From assembly GCA_003402375.1 (NCBI GenBank), contig QFXJ01000015.1, positions 1-64,000 on the forward strand: a stretch of 64,000 bases of DNA, read 5' to 3'. The stretch comes from Candidatus Nitrotoga sp. CP45 (GTDB lineage Bacteria; Pseudomonadota; Gammaproteobacteria; Burkholderiales; Gallionellaceae). Position 1 is the first letter of the stretch; each line of letters starts with the position of its first letter. The notes below the pieces were generated by a model. That model had not been told where the DNA came from. It did no database searches and worked only from the letters and a program-made list of their open reading frames with translations. Shown piece by piece: positions 8,825 to 18,006 of the stretch. The position numbers were made by a program, and so were the translations under genes.

Positions 8825-10270
8825 ATGGACATGGCAAAGAGAAAAGAGAAAATTGAGATGGACGGGACTAAAAGTGGCGCGGTGCAGTCTGATGCGTTAG
8901 TGTTATTCGGTGTGACGGGCGACCTCGTTTACAAAAAGATATTCCCGGCGCTCTATGCGATGGTAAAGCGCGGCGTCCTTAATGTACCGGTGGTCGGCGT
9001 CGCTTCCTCGCAATGGAGTCTGGCACAGCTTCGAAAACGGGCGACGGACGGTATAAAAAAATCTGGCAAGATCGATGACAAGCAGGCCCTGAGTCATCTT
9101 CTCTCCCTGCTCCGGTACGTGGCGGGCGACTATAACGATCCGGCTACATACAAAGCAATCAAGGAGGCGCTGGGGGTTGCACAACACCCAGCGCATTATC
9201 TTGCCATCCCGCCCGCGCTTTTCGAGATAGTCATAAAAGGACTCGGCACAGCTGGTTTGGCTGAGAATGCGCGCGTTATCGTGGAAAAGCCGTTCGGGCG
9301 TGATCTGGCATCCGCGCGTGAGCTTAACGTCATTGCAAAATCGGTATTCCCGGAAAACTCCATCTTTCGTATCGACCACTACCTTGGAAAGGAGGCGATC
9401 ATGAATATTCTTTATTTTCGCTTCGCCAATTCGTTCCTGGAGCCGATCTGGAACCGCAACTGCGTGGCGAGTGTCCAGATAACGCTAGCCGAAAATTTCG
9501 GCGTGGAGGGTCGCGGTGCATTTTACGAAAGCGCTGGCTGTCTGCGCGATGTCATTCAGAACCACCTGTTCCAGCTCGTAGCGCTGCTTGCCATGGAGCC
9601 GCCGGCCTACCAGGGCTATGAAGCCGTACACATCGAGAAAGCAAAAGTCTTTAAAGCCATGCGTCCTCTGCATCCTGACGACTTGGTGCGCGGCCAGTAT
9701 GTTGGTTACCGGAAGGAGCCACACGTGGCGAAGGGCTCCGACGTTGAAACTTTCTGCGCTCTGCGGTTATTCATCGACTCGTGGCGCTGGGCAGGCGTAC
9801 CTTGGTATTTGCGTTCTGGCAAATTTTTGGCTACAACAGCGGCAGAAGTGCTGATTCAGCTGAAACCGCCGCCGCAAAGGCTGTTCGACGATTCAGCTCC
9901 GGCGAATGGTCGAGCCAACTATCTGCGCTTTCGACTCTCCCCCGGTTTCGTAATAGCCCTCGCTGCCCGCGTTAAACGCGTAGGCAAGGAGTTCGTCGGC
10001 GATCAGCAAGAACTTGATTTGTTTTATAAACAACCGAAAGAGGAAACACCCTATGCGCGGCTCCTGACTGACGTTATGGCCGGCAACGGCATGCTGTTTA
10101 CCCGTGAGGATGCGATTGAGGCTGCCTGGGCGGTGGTCGAGCCCGTTCTTAAAACCCATCATTCCGCACTCCCCTACCAACCTGGCAGTTGGGGACCGGA
10201 AATATCAGATGCGCTGATCGCAGCAGACGGAGGTTGGTTTAATCCCATAACGGAGCAGACAGCAACATGA
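8825..10270 (+). CDS. zwf: Glucose-6-phosphate 1-dehydrogenase
   Basis: Oxidises glucose 6-phosphate to 6-phosphogluconolactone with NAD(P)+, the entry to the oxidative pentose-phosphate/Entner-Doudoroff routes. It is about 481 residues, the normal family length. The dinucleotide fold is at about 26-36 (LFGVTGDL), EKPFGRD lies near 155, and the substrate-binding signature RIDHYLGKE lies near 183-191. The catalytic His region is RDVIQNHLF. Possible starts are TTG 8822, ATG 8825 and ATG 8858, none with a strong ribosome-binding site. The coenzyme motif reads DLVYKK where most family members have DLAxRK. tal follows on the same strand; 6-phosphogluconolactonase and gnd are not adjacent. Confidence 0.95.
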   Translation: MDMAKRKEKIEMDGTKSGAVQSDALVLFGVTGDLVYKKIFPALYAMVKRGVLNVPVVGVASSQWSLAQLRKRATDGIKKSGKIDDKQALSHLLSLLRYVAGDYNDPATYKAIKEALGVAQHPAHYLAIPPALFEIVIKGLGTAGLAENARVIVEKPFGRDLASARELNVIAKSVFPENSIFRIDHYLGKEAIMNILYFRFANSFLEPIWNRNCVASVQITLAENFGVEGRGAFYESAGCLRDVIQNHLFQLVALLAMEPPAYQGYEAVHIEKAKVFKAMRPLHPDDLVRGQYVGYRKEPHVAKGSDVETFCALRLFIDSWRWAGVPWYLRSGKFLATTAAEVLIQLKPPPQRLFDDSAPANGRANYLRFRLSPGFVIALAARVKRVGKEFVGDQQELDLFYKQPKEETPYARLLTDVMAGNGMLFTREDAIEAAWAVVEPVLKTHHSALPYQPGSWGPEISDALIAADGGWFNPITEQTAT

Positions 10271-10381
10271 TATCTATCCATCCGCTGAAACAATGATGCA
10301 GCGCATTGGCGATCTGATCAATTTCGATTTGCCCGCATTGCTCGGTATTATCAAAGCCACCCATGCATAACAGGAGAAACC

Positions 10382-11467
10382 ATGAAGCCCACACAACAAC
10401 TGCATAATCTCGGTCAGACACTCTGGCTTGACAACATCACACGCGAGCTTCTGACCAGCGGCACATTACGCCGCTACATTGACGAATTATCAGTAACGGG
10501 GCTCACTTCTAACCCCACGATTTTCGATAATGCCATTAATAGGGGGGCTTTCTATGACGAGTCTATCCGTCAAAAAACGCTAGCGGGTAAATCCGGCGAA
10601 GCACTGTTCTTTGAGCTGGCCCTGGAAGATTTAACTCAGGCGGCCGACCTCTTTCGTTCGATTCATGATGCCACTGGCGGGGTTGATGGCTGGGTATCGC
10701 TGGAAGTGTCGCCTTTGCTGGCTGACGATACGGCCGGCACCATTAAAGCGGCGATACAACTTCATGCGCAAGCAAACCGTCCCAATCTTTTCATCAAAAT
10801 TCCAGGCACTCGTGCAGGTATTCCTGCAATTGAAGAGGCCATTTTTGCGGGCGTGCCGGTGAATGTCACGTTGCTGTTCTCGCGCGAACATTACATCGCA
10901 GCAGCCGAAGCGTATATACGCGGAATAGAAAGACGCATCGCCAGCGGCCTTGATCCTGTCGTTAATTCCGTAGCATCGATTTTTGTCAGCCGCTGGGATG
11001 CGGCTATCAAAGAAAAAATTCAACCTGGTCTAAGCAATCGTCTAGGCATTGCAATCGCCATGCGCACTTACAAAGCTTATCGCGAGTTGCTCGCATCACA
11101 GCGTTGGCAGAAGCTGGCCAATTCTGGAGCCCGGACGCAACGTCTGCTTTGGGCCAGCACAGGCACCAAGGATCCTGATGCCTCAGACATTCTTTACGTC
11201 GAAGCGCTCATGGCACCCGATACCGTCAACACCATGCCTGAGAAGACGTTGCTAGCTTTTGCCGATCATGGCGAAGTGAATGGCTCCCTGCCGGTTGATG
11301 GCGGCTATGCAGAAAGCGTACTCGCCGAATTCACGGAAGAAGGTATTAACGATGAAACGCTAGCCGCCGACCTTCAACGCGAAGGCACCGAAGCTTTTGC
11401 CAAGTCCTGGATCGACCTGATGGCTTGTATCAAATCAAAGAGTGACAAATTGACGAAAGGTAATTAA
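10382..11467 (+). CDS. tal: Transaldolase
   Basis: Transfers the dihydroxyacetone unit between sugar phosphates in the non-oxidative pentose-phosphate pathway. At 361 residues it fits the longer transaldolase subfamily of actinobacteria, plants and many proteobacteria rather than E. coli TalB. The Schiff-base lysine is K139 in LFIKIPGT. VTGLTSNPTIFDNAI (38-52) and PVNVTLLFS are conserved active-site blocks. AGGAG precedes the ATG at ideal distance. It lies 111 bp after zwf, probably in one transcript. A transketolase fragment follows 130 bp downstream, the remains of a pentose-phosphate cluster. Confidence 0.95.
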   Translation: MKPTQQLHNLGQTLWLDNITRELLTSGTLRRYIDELSVTGLTSNPTIFDNAINRGAFYDESIRQKTLAGKSGEALFFELALEDLTQAADLFRSIHDATGGVDGWVSLEVSPLLADDTAGTIKAAIQLHAQANRPNLFIKIPGTRAGIPAIEEAIFAGVPVNVTLLFSREHYIAAAEAYIRGIERRIASGLDPVVNSVASIFVSRWDAAIKEKIQPGLSNRLGIAIAMRTYKAYRELLASQRWQKLANSGARTQRLLWASTGTKDPDASDILYVEALMAPDTVNTMPEKTLLAFADHGEVNGSLPVDGGYAESVLAEFTEEGINDETLAADLQREGTEAFAKSWIDLMACIKSKSDKLTKGN

Positions 11468-11597
11468 ACATACCTGCACGTTGCCCTGCGCGATAAAGTT
11501 AAAGAAGGCTTTTCAAGAACTAGCCTGTAATTCAATGTTGGACAATTTTGCTCATTGCGCCAGAACGCCGCGAGGAACAATGGAAAGGGAGTAAGCC

Positions 11598-12104
11598 ATG
11601 ACCGACCAAACTCAACTCGACCAGCTTTGCATTGGCCCCAAAGAAGTGCGACTGGCGAAGGAGTTTTTCGGCTGGGATCCAGACTCGCAATTTTATGTGC
11701 CGGAAGGCGTTTCGGCTCACTTCAAGGCCCAGCTTGGCAGTCGCGGAACAACCGAGCATGCCGCTTGGGAACAATTGTTTGCAGCATATCACTCGCAATA
11801 TCCGGATCAGGCCAAACAGATCGACTGCATGCAATTGCGTGGCCTACCGGAAAACTGGGATAGCGCGCTACCGACGTTTGCGGCAGACCAGAAGGGTATC
11901 GCAACGCGCGATTCATCTGGGAAGGTGCTAAATGCGATTGCCGGACAAAGGCCTTGGTTGCTTGGCGGCGCAGCAGATCTTGCACCCTTGACAAAAACAG
12001 AATTAAAAGAAGATGTGTTTTATGGCAATTCTCAGGCACCCAGGCAGGATGACAACGAAGGTGGCAATTTTGGCGGACCCAATGTCCATTTCGGCGTGCG
12101 CTAG
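11598..12104 (+). pseudogene. Internal fragment of transketolase
   Basis: 168-codon ORF matching only the middle of transketolase: EVRLAKEFFGWDPDSQFYVPEGV, KGIATRDSSGKVLNAIA, WLLGGAADLAPLTKT, and NVHFGVR at the end. A full enzyme is about 660 residues, so the N-terminal TPP domain and everything after HFGVR are lost. The stop is an in-frame TAG exactly where the catalytic Glu of HFGVREHAM should be; the next codons still read His-Ala-Met, after which similarity ends. A good ribosome-binding site (AAGGGAG, 6-base spacer) precedes the ATG, so a short peptide may still be made. It cannot be an active enzyme. Confidence 0.85.
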
Positions 12105-12180
12105 CATGCGATGTGCGACAGCCAAACCACTCAAAATCATTAACAGTCAGACCAGGATTTAACTACATCAAATCAATGAA

Positions 12181-13482
12181 TCAACTACCATTTTTTTCAT
12201 TGCTGACCCAAGTAAGGTTTTCGACAGGGAGTGTACGCTCGGTATAGGTAAAATAAGAAGGTTTACCTTTTCCACCCGTATCCCTGAAAACAAAGTTAAT
12301 CGGCTTTTTTTCTTCCTGCGACGTTTTAAGTACTGAATAAAACGAATCTAACGACTCTATCTTCTTTCCATTGACGGAACTCAATATATCCATTTTTTCA
12401 ATTTCATTGAAGTCCCCCACTGAGCCTGATTCGACGAAATTAACAGCAATCTTGCCAGGATTGAAATCATCTTGTCCCATATAAGGCGGAGTCTCGCAAA
12501 GAAGTACGCCAGAAAACATAATACAAGTTTTGTCGTTAACTTTTTTTGTGGGTTCCAGTTTTCCATTAATTACAAGTTCTTGCCCCTCCCGCTTGATTCG
12601 TAAAGCAACATTGCCGAGCCTTCCACGGAGGGCATGAATAAGTTGGGTTTCGTTATCGACGGACTCCACCACACCGGGCACACCGAGGATTTCGTCGCCT
12701 GCTCGAAAATCGAATTTGACTGGGTCAATCAGGCTACGGGCAATTTTGAGCTGCATTCGTTCGTTGGGTGCCTTGAAAAAAGCCAGTGGCAAATCAGGGG
12801 GCGAGGGATCTTTCCCTTCGCGCAACAGTTCTAGCACGCGGCAAGCATATTGCATTGGCACAGCAAAATTACTATTTTGGGAATCGTTCATACTGGAAGT
12901 ATTGATCCCAACAATACGACCCGAAGACAGGCTGATCAACGGCCCTCCCGAATTTCCGGGGTTGATTGGAGCATCGGTTTGCAGCATTTCCGATTCATAC
13001 TTGGCTGTATGCCCGGATATGATGCCGCGCGTCCCAGTGAATTTCAGGCCGTTGGGGTGGCCGAAAGTGCCCACCGTACGGCCAACTCCGGGCAGATTTG
13101 TGCACTCTAATTCGGGTAAGGCTGCTGTAGCGTTTTGCATCTCTTCATTAATACTAATAATGGCCAGATCAAGGAAAGGATCAACATAAATCTTTTTTGC
13201 TGGCACGAATTTCCTGCCAAAAAATGCAACTTCCAATCGCGCTGGTGAGCGTGACACTACGTGAGCGTTGGTCATAATCCAGCCACGCTTTGTGTCCACC
13301 ACGAAGCCGGCTCCGAACGCGGTACCTTTTTTATCGTTTCCAAATGGAATGGAAACGGCCTTCCTGATTTGAACTGTGTAGTGCTGTGCCTTTGAAAAGA
13401 CATCTTCGTCATTCTCAGCATGAGCAAAAATTACGCTGGTTAAAAGAAGACTGGCTATTATTCCAGTTAAGGTAAGTTTCAT
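12181..13482 (-). CDS. Periplasmic trypsin-like serine protease, HtrA/Deg type
   Basis: 433-residue exported S1C-type protease. Residues 1-22 are a signal peptide (IFAHA-E). The catalytic triad is visible: H74 in TNAHVV, D105 in DPFLDLAI, and S178 in NPGNSGGP. After about residue 235 come two PDZ-like regions (around 255-305 and 335-420), the second containing NEIEKMDILSSVNGKKIESLDSFYSVL. Housekeeping DegP has about 450-480 residues, and this one lacks the long LA-loop. It is monocistronic with a divergent, mobile-element-rich flank. It probably acts in periplasmic protein quality control or regulated cleavage; its substrate is unknown. Confidence 0.9.
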   Translation of the reverse strand: MKLTLTGIIASLLLTSVIFAHAENDEDVFSKAQHYTVQIRKAVSIPFGNDKKGTAFGAGFVVDTKRGWIMTNAHVVSRSPARLEVAFFGRKFVPAKKIYVDPFLDLAIISINEEMQNATAALPELECTNLPGVGRTVGTFGHPNGLKFTGTRGIISGHTAKYESEMLQTDAPINPGNSGGPLISLSSGRIVGINTSSMNDSQNSNFAVPMQYACRVLELLREGKDPSPPDLPLAFFKAPNERMQLKIARSLIDPVKFDFRAGDEILGVPGVVESVDNETQLIHALRGRLGNVALRIKREGQELVINGKLEPTKKVNDKTCIMFSGVLLCETPPYMGQDDFNPGKIAVNFVESGSVGDFNEIEKMDILSSVNGKKIESLDSFYSVLKTSQEEKKPINFVFRDTGGKGKPSYFTYTERTLPVENLTWVSNEKNGS

Positions 13483-13823
13483 TTTTGTCTCGATAATAAT
13501 AAATATGATCCCATTTATACTGGGAATATAAAGTTATTTAGTTTCGCGGACTATATCTACAATCACTTAAATGAATAATCCAGCGGCATGTGGGTAGTAC
13601 GAAAAGTTTGTTCTTGCATTTGATCCCGTCCATATTGTTTTTCGTCAAGCTGTAACAATACTTTAGAGCATTTAAAATGAAAAAATGACAGTGTCTTTAA
13701 TAAGATGGTATGGCAAGTAAACTGCTTGAAGACGGCGATAACATGTAAGTATCGGGGGGCAGGGGGAGTCGTGTCCCACCACCAGGAGGAGGCATGGTAG
13801 GGCCGACAGATGGTGCGATAGAG

Positions 13824-13886
13824 AGCCAAGTAAGGTGGGCACGTCTTTGCCTCGTAGAGGCAAAGACGTGCCCACCTTACTTGGCT
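13824..13886. repeat. Perfect 30-bp inverted repeat (63-bp palindrome)
   Basis: Left arm 13824-13853 and right arm 13857-13886 pair perfectly over all 30 bases around a GTA loop. The core is GGTGGGCACGTCTTTGCCTC and its complement. No T-tract follows, so it is not a typical terminator. GTGGGCACG-type palindromes occur as REP/RAYT-associated extragenic repeats. It lies in the 620-bp gene-free gap between the HtrA-like gene and bioC, directly against the TIR element at 13889. Confidence 0.9.
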
Positions 13887-13888
13887 AT

Positions 13889-14049
13889 TGTCCGGTTAAT
13901 TTAAATCTTGCCAACGTAACGCCCAGTATTAGCAACGGTTGCAGGGGAAATATTTTGGTGCCGATTTGTAAAATCACTCATCGTTTTGAGGTTCTTATAG
14001 GTCAGTAAGTTACATTGTTTTTATTGGCGATTTTTAATTTAAACGGACA
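13889..14049. mobile_element. Small TIR element, probable IS4-type derivative
   Basis: About 161 bp bounded by imperfect inverted repeats: TGTCCGGTTAATTTAAAT at the left, and its counterpart starting TGTCCGTTTAAATTAAAA on the complementary strand. They match at 21 of the first 26 positions. No coding capacity. The same terminal TGTCCGGTTAA occurs at 29313-29323 next to an IS4-type transposase start, suggesting a shared family. No target duplication is evident. Confidence 0.55.
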
Positions 14050-14102
14050 GTAGTGTTGCAACATCCGGTAGAAGCTATACATAAGGTTGATTCGCCTAAG
14101 CC

Positions 14103-14972
14103 TCATAGTTTAAATGGCGTTTGAATAATATGCGCGCCATCCGCTGTCACCCTGGACTTTGGCTTCCACGCATGGCCATAAATCACTTCGAAAGTCGCGG
14201 GCAGCTTGCCGTTTTGCCGGAATCGTTCGTAATTCTCTTGCAGCGCCAGCCATGCAGCCTTACCCATCATGCCGTGCCCACGTCCAGCAGTGGCATTGTG
14301 CGCGCCTATGCTGCGCAAATCCTGCATCACCGCCTTCAGATTATCGTAAGTCAGCGTGATAATTTCCATGTCCATTACAGGCGCGGCAAAACCGCTGGCC
14401 TTGAGCATGTCGCCAATGTCGTGCATGTCCGCGAAACGATTAACATGCCTGTGATCATCCACAACACGGAAAGCGCTGCGTAGTTCCTTGAGCGTATCCG
14501 GGCCGAAGGTACTGAACATCACCAAGCCCTCCACTTTCAATACGCGGTGTAATTCACTGAAGGTGGCGGGCAGATCGTTGCACCATTGCAGGGTCAAATT
14601 CGACCATGCCAGCTCGATACTGTTGGCTGCCAACGGCAAGGCTTCGACATCGGCGCATACGTAGCTGTGCTTGCCACTGTCGAATAACTTGCGCCACCAG
14701 CTTAACCTGCTGCGCGATACATTGAGCATACGAATTGCCATGTCGAGCGCCAGCAGATGCGCCGCCGGATAGCGCTGCGACAGCTGGCGCGTGCCCCAGC
14801 CAGTACCACTGCCAACATCCAGTACAGACGTTGGCTTCTGCTTTATATAATCCAGCCGTTCCAGCATGCGGCTGCATACCTCACGCTGCAACACCGCAGC
14901 GGTATCGTATCCATTGGCCGCGCGATTGAAAGCCATCCGCACCTGGCGTTTGTCGATTAGGAAATCATCCAT
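14103..14972 (-). CDS. bioC: Malonyl-[acyl-carrier protein] O-methyltransferase BioC
   Basis: Methylates the free carboxyl of malonyl-ACP with SAM so that fatty-acid synthesis can build the pimeloyl chain of biotin. It has 289 residues. The class I methyltransferase motif I is VLDVGSGTGWGT (about 50-61), with acidic motifs ALDM and CADVEALPL. LAWSNLTLQWCNDLPATFSELHRVL is characteristic of BioC. The start overlaps the end of bioH by 8 bp, showing translational coupling. It is last in the minus-strand operon bioB-bioF-bioH-bioC; no bioD is found in the window. Confidence 0.93.
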   Translation of the reverse strand: MDDFLIDKRQVRMAFNRAANGYDTAAVLQREVCSRMLERLDYIKQKPTSVLDVGSGTGWGTRQLSQRYPAAHLLALDMAIRMLNVSRSRLSWWRKLFDSGKHSYVCADVEALPLAANSIELAWSNLTLQWCNDLPATFSELHRVLKVEGLVMFSTFGPDTLKELRSAFRVVDDHRHVNRFADMHDIGDMLKASGFAAPVMDMEIITLTYDNLKAVMQDLRSIGAHNATAGRGHGMMGKAAWLALQENYERFRQNGKLPATFEVIYGHAWKPKSRVTADGAHIIQTPFKL

Positions 14973-15744
14973 TTAAAAATGCCTCGATCCGTTGCACAAA
15001 AATATCCGGGTGGGATAAAAACGGCGCATGTGAGGCGCCCTGTATATTGAACAATTGCGCATTGGGCAATTGCTGCGCGAGATAGCCTGATGCTGCGGGT
15101 GAAGCCAACACATCGCGCTCGCCCGCAATGACCAAAGCAGCTTGAGTAATTTGCGGCAACACCGCACGCAAATCGGTATTGCGCAGTATTTCCAAGCCCC
15201 CGCGCAATGCCGCAATATTCGGTTCACCGCGACTGAATAGACGGGCACGCAAATCCGCCAGCAACTCGCGTTCGTGTTCGCTGCCACGCACCTGCAAAGC
15301 AATAAACCGCTTCAACGTCAGCGCATGATTTTCCAGCAACGCGACAGAAAATTCATGCAATGTATTCGCTGCCATAGCACATTCCCAGCCGCTACGCTGC
15401 ACAAAACTGGGCGTGGTGGCAACCAGCACGAGCTTGTCGATCTGGTGCGGCGCATAGTGCGCCCAGCACAACGCAATCTGACCGCCGAGCGACCAGCCAC
15501 ATAGCGCCAGCGGCTCATCGTCATGTTCAGTTTGCCAATACTCAGATAGCCGCTGTACCAACCCATCCAAATCATATTGCGCGATGATCGAGCTGGCACC
15601 GTATCCCGGCAAATCCACGCAGTGCACGCGGAAGTGTTGCGCAAGTTGCGCCACCACATTGCCCCAGATGCCGCCATGCATCCCCCAACCGTGTATCAAT
15701 AACAGCGGCGCGCCGGCACCGCGACTTTCAATGTGCAAGCTCAT
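14965..15744 (-). CDS. bioH: Pimeloyl-[acyl-carrier protein] methyl ester esterase BioH
   Basis: Removes the methyl group from pimeloyl-ACP methyl ester, ending the BioC-protected synthesis of the biotin precursor. It is 259 residues with an alpha/beta-hydrolase fold. The oxyanion HGWGMHG is at about 18-24, the nucleophile is S85 in GWSLGG, the acid D211 in GERDVLAS, and the base H239 in GASHAPF. In E. coli bioH is unlinked; here it is inside the operon, overlapping bioF by 17 bp and bioC by 8 bp. Confidence 0.93.
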   Translation of the reverse strand: MSLHIESRGAGAPLLLIHGWGMHGGIWGNVVAQLAQHFRVHCVDLPGYGASSIIAQYDLDGLVQRLSEYWQTEHDDEPLALCGWSLGGQIALCWAHYAPHQIDKLVLVATTPSFVQRSGWECAMAANTLHEFSVALLENHALTLKRFIALQVRGSEHERELLADLRARLFSRGEPNIAALRGGLEILRNTDLRAVLPQITQAALVIAGERDVLASPAASGYLAQQLPNAQLFNIQGASHAPFLSHPDIFVQRIEAFLNG

Positions 15745-16894
15745 GCAAGGCTGAAATCAATTGCGCCACATCCTGCTCGCTATGCGCCGCAGAGAGCGAA
15801 ATGCGTAGTCGCGCTGTTCCCTGCGGAACGGTTGGTGGGCGGATGGCTGGCACCCAGATGCCACGTGTGCGCAGACCTTCGCTCAAGGCTACCGCAACAT
15901 TATTGTTGCCAACCAGCAGCGGCTGAATAGGGGTATCGGAGTACATCAACTCCCACGGGAGTCCGGCCAGACCAGCGCGCAACTGCGCAACTAATTTCCA
16001 TAATTGTGTACGCCGCCACTCTTCTTTCTGTAATAAGCGCAAACTGGCCAGCACCGCGCAGGACAGCGCAGGCGGGCTGGCTGTTGTGTAGATGTAGCTG
16101 CGCGCATTCTGTACCAGCGTATCAATCACCACCTGTTCCGCTGCAATGAAGGCGCCGGATACGCCCGCCGCCTTGCCCAGCGTCGCCATGTAGATGATGC
16201 GCGGCGAGGCTAGGCCAGATGAATCTCTATGGTGAAATAATGAGCCGCGCCCCTGTTCACCCAATATGCCAAACCCGTGCGCATCATCCACCAGTAACCA
16301 GGCGTCATGCTGCTCACACAACGCCAGCAGTTCCGGCAGCAGCGCAAGGTCGCCATCCATGCTGAATACCGCATCGGTAATAACAAGTTTACGGCCGCTG
16401 TTTGGTTGCCGCAATAATTGCGCGAGATGCGCCATGTCATTGTGGCGATAGCGATGCACCTGCGCCCGTGACAACAACATGGCGTCATTAAGTGATGCGT
16501 GATTCAGCTTGTCGGCAAAGATTCTATCGTTCCTGCCGACCAGCGCTTGCACCGCGCCGAGATTAGCCAGATAACCAGAGGAAAATAACAGCGCTGCGGG
16601 CTTGCCGACAAATTCAGCAAGCGCATGTTCCAGCTCGTCGTGTACGCTGAAATGGCCGCTGACCAAATGGGATGCACCCGCACCCAATCCAACCTGTTGC
16701 GTTCCCGTCTGCAAAGCGGCAATCAACTGCGGGTGATTCGCTAAACCGAGGTAATCGTTGCTGGAAAAAGACAAAATCGATTTGCCCTCTACCGTGACGC
16801 ACGTGCCTTGCGCACCCTGCAATTCGCGGCGATAGCGCAAGAGCCCTTGGGCTGCGCGGGTGTTGAGTTCGTCCTGCAGTACTTCAAAAAGCAT
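15728..16894 (-). CDS. bioF: 8-amino-7-oxononanoate synthase BioF
   Basis: PLP-dependent condensation of pimeloyl-ACP with alanine to give 8-amino-7-oxononanoate. It has 388 residues. The PLP lysine is K241 (MATLGKAAG), and the ring-nitrogen Asp lies in LLVDDAHGFGILG (about 201-213). SNDYLGL near 45-51 and GAGASHLVSG near 71-80 are standard for the alpha-oxoamine synthase family. It lies 42 bp after bioB and overlaps bioH at its 3' end. Confidence 0.95.
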   Translation of the reverse strand: MLFEVLQDELNTRAAQGLLRYRRELQGAQGTCVTVEGKSILSFSSNDYLGLANHPQLIAALQTGTQQVGLGAGASHLVSGHFSVHDELEHALAEFVGKPAALLFSSGYLANLGAVQALVGRNDRIFADKLNHASLNDAMLLSRAQVHRYRHNDMAHLAQLLRQPNSGRKLVITDAVFSMDGDLALLPELLALCEQHDAWLLVDDAHGFGILGEQGRGSLFHHRDSSGLASPRIIYMATLGKAAGVSGAFIAAEQVVIDTLVQNARSYIYTTASPPALSCAVLASLRLLQKEEWRRTQLWKLVAQLRAGLAGLPWELMYSDTPIQPLLVGNNNVAVALSEGLRTRGIWVPAIRPPTVPQGTARLRISLSAAHSEQDVAQLISALHELAH

Positions 16895-16936
16895 TGAAAT
16901 TTTCCATCACAAGCAAGGTAGTTTGGTCAATGCACT

Positions 16937-17950
16937 TTAACTTTTTGCCGCAAGCGGATACATACCCAATTTATCGAGTAGCGCGCGGTCGCGCTCCACC
17001 TCTGGATTACCGGTAGTCAGCAACTGGTCGCCATAAAATATTGAGTTAGCGCCTGCGAGAAAACATAAAGCCTGCACCGCTTCGCTCATTTGTTGCCGCC
17101 CGGCAGACAATCGCACTCGCGCCTTGGGCATGGTGATGCGCGCCACCGCGATGGTCCGAACAAAATCCAGCGGATCCAGCGCTTTGGTGTCGGCCAACGG
17201 CGTGCCTTCTACCTGTACCAACAGATTGATGGGTACGCTTTCAGGATAGGGGTCAAGGTTAGCCAGTTGCGCGACCAAGCCGGCGCGTTGAGTAAGGCTT
17301 TCGCCCAGGCCCACGATACCGCCACAGCATACATTCAAGTTAGCATTGCGGACGCGCTCCAGCGTGTCTAGCCTGTCCTGATAATCACGCGTGGTAATGA
17401 TTTCGTCGTAGAACTCAGGTGCGGTGTCCAGATTGTGATTGTAGTAATCCAGCCCGGCGTCTTTTAGCTGCTCGGCCTGGCCGTCTTTCAACATGCCCAA
17501 CGTGGCGCAGGTTTCCAGCCCCAGCGCTTTGACTTCGCGCACCATTGTCAGCACCGATTCCAGATCGCGCTGCTTAGGACCGCGCCAGGCAGCGCCCATG
17601 CAAAAACGGGTCGCGCCAGCGGCCTTGGCCACGCTGGCAGCTGCCAGCACGTCGTCAAGCTCCATCAATGCCTGGCTTTTCACGCCGGTATCATAGCGTG
17701 CAGCTTGCGGACAATAGCCGCAGTCTTCCGAACAGCCGCCTGTCTTAATGGACAGCAACGTGGACAGCTGTACCGCGTTGGCATCGAAATGCTCACGATG
17801 TACCTGCTGTGCGCGATAGAGCAAATCGGCAAACGGCAGCCTGAAAAGCGCCTCAACTTGAGCGAGGCTCCAGCACTGCGCTTCGCTTGATTGCTGAGAG
17901 GGTGCCGAGGGTTTGGAGGGGCGGGTAAATTGCACGGTGTGAGTCGTCAT
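16937..17950 (-). CDS. bioB: Biotin synthase BioB
   Basis: Radical-SAM enzyme that inserts sulfur into dethiobiotin. It has 337 residues. The radical-SAM 4Fe-4S cysteines are C73, C77 and C80 in [12 protein letters not shown]. Downstream blocks [27 protein letters not shown] and [10 protein letters not shown] carry the remaining cluster and substrate ligands. It is first in the bio operon and divergent from comF; the 56-bp gap (17951-18006) must hold the promoter. No BirA operator is obvious by eye. Confidence 0.97.
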   Translation of the reverse strand: MTTHTVQFTRPSKPSAPSQQSSEAQCWSLAQVEALFRLPFADLLYRAQQVHREHFDANAVQLSTLLSIKTGGCSEDCGYCPQAARYDTGVKSQALMELDDVLAAASVAKAAGATRFCMGAAWRGPKQRDLESVLTMVREVKALGLETCATLGMLKDGQAEQLKDAGLDYYNHNLDTAPEFYDEIITTRDYQDRLDTLERVRNANLNVCCGGIVGLGESLTQRAGLVAQLANLDPYPESVPINLLVQVEGTPLADTKALDPLDFVRTIAVARITMPKARVRLSAGRQQMSEAVQALCFLAGANSIFYGDQLLTTGNPEVERDRALLDKLGMYPLAAKS

Positions 17951-18006
17951 GGCTTGCAGTCTAATGAATTACAATGATCCGGCATCATCCATGAAAGGGC
18001 GCAATC

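Noticed and set aside
10293-10367. 24-codon ORF between zwf and tal (MMQRIGDLINFDLPALLGII, ending KATHA)
   Set aside because: Too short to support; no ribosome-binding site and no recognised family.
13563-13829. 88-codon minus-strand ORF between the HtrA-like gene and the palindrome
   Set aside because: Runs through repeat sequence, odd composition, no ribosome-binding site.
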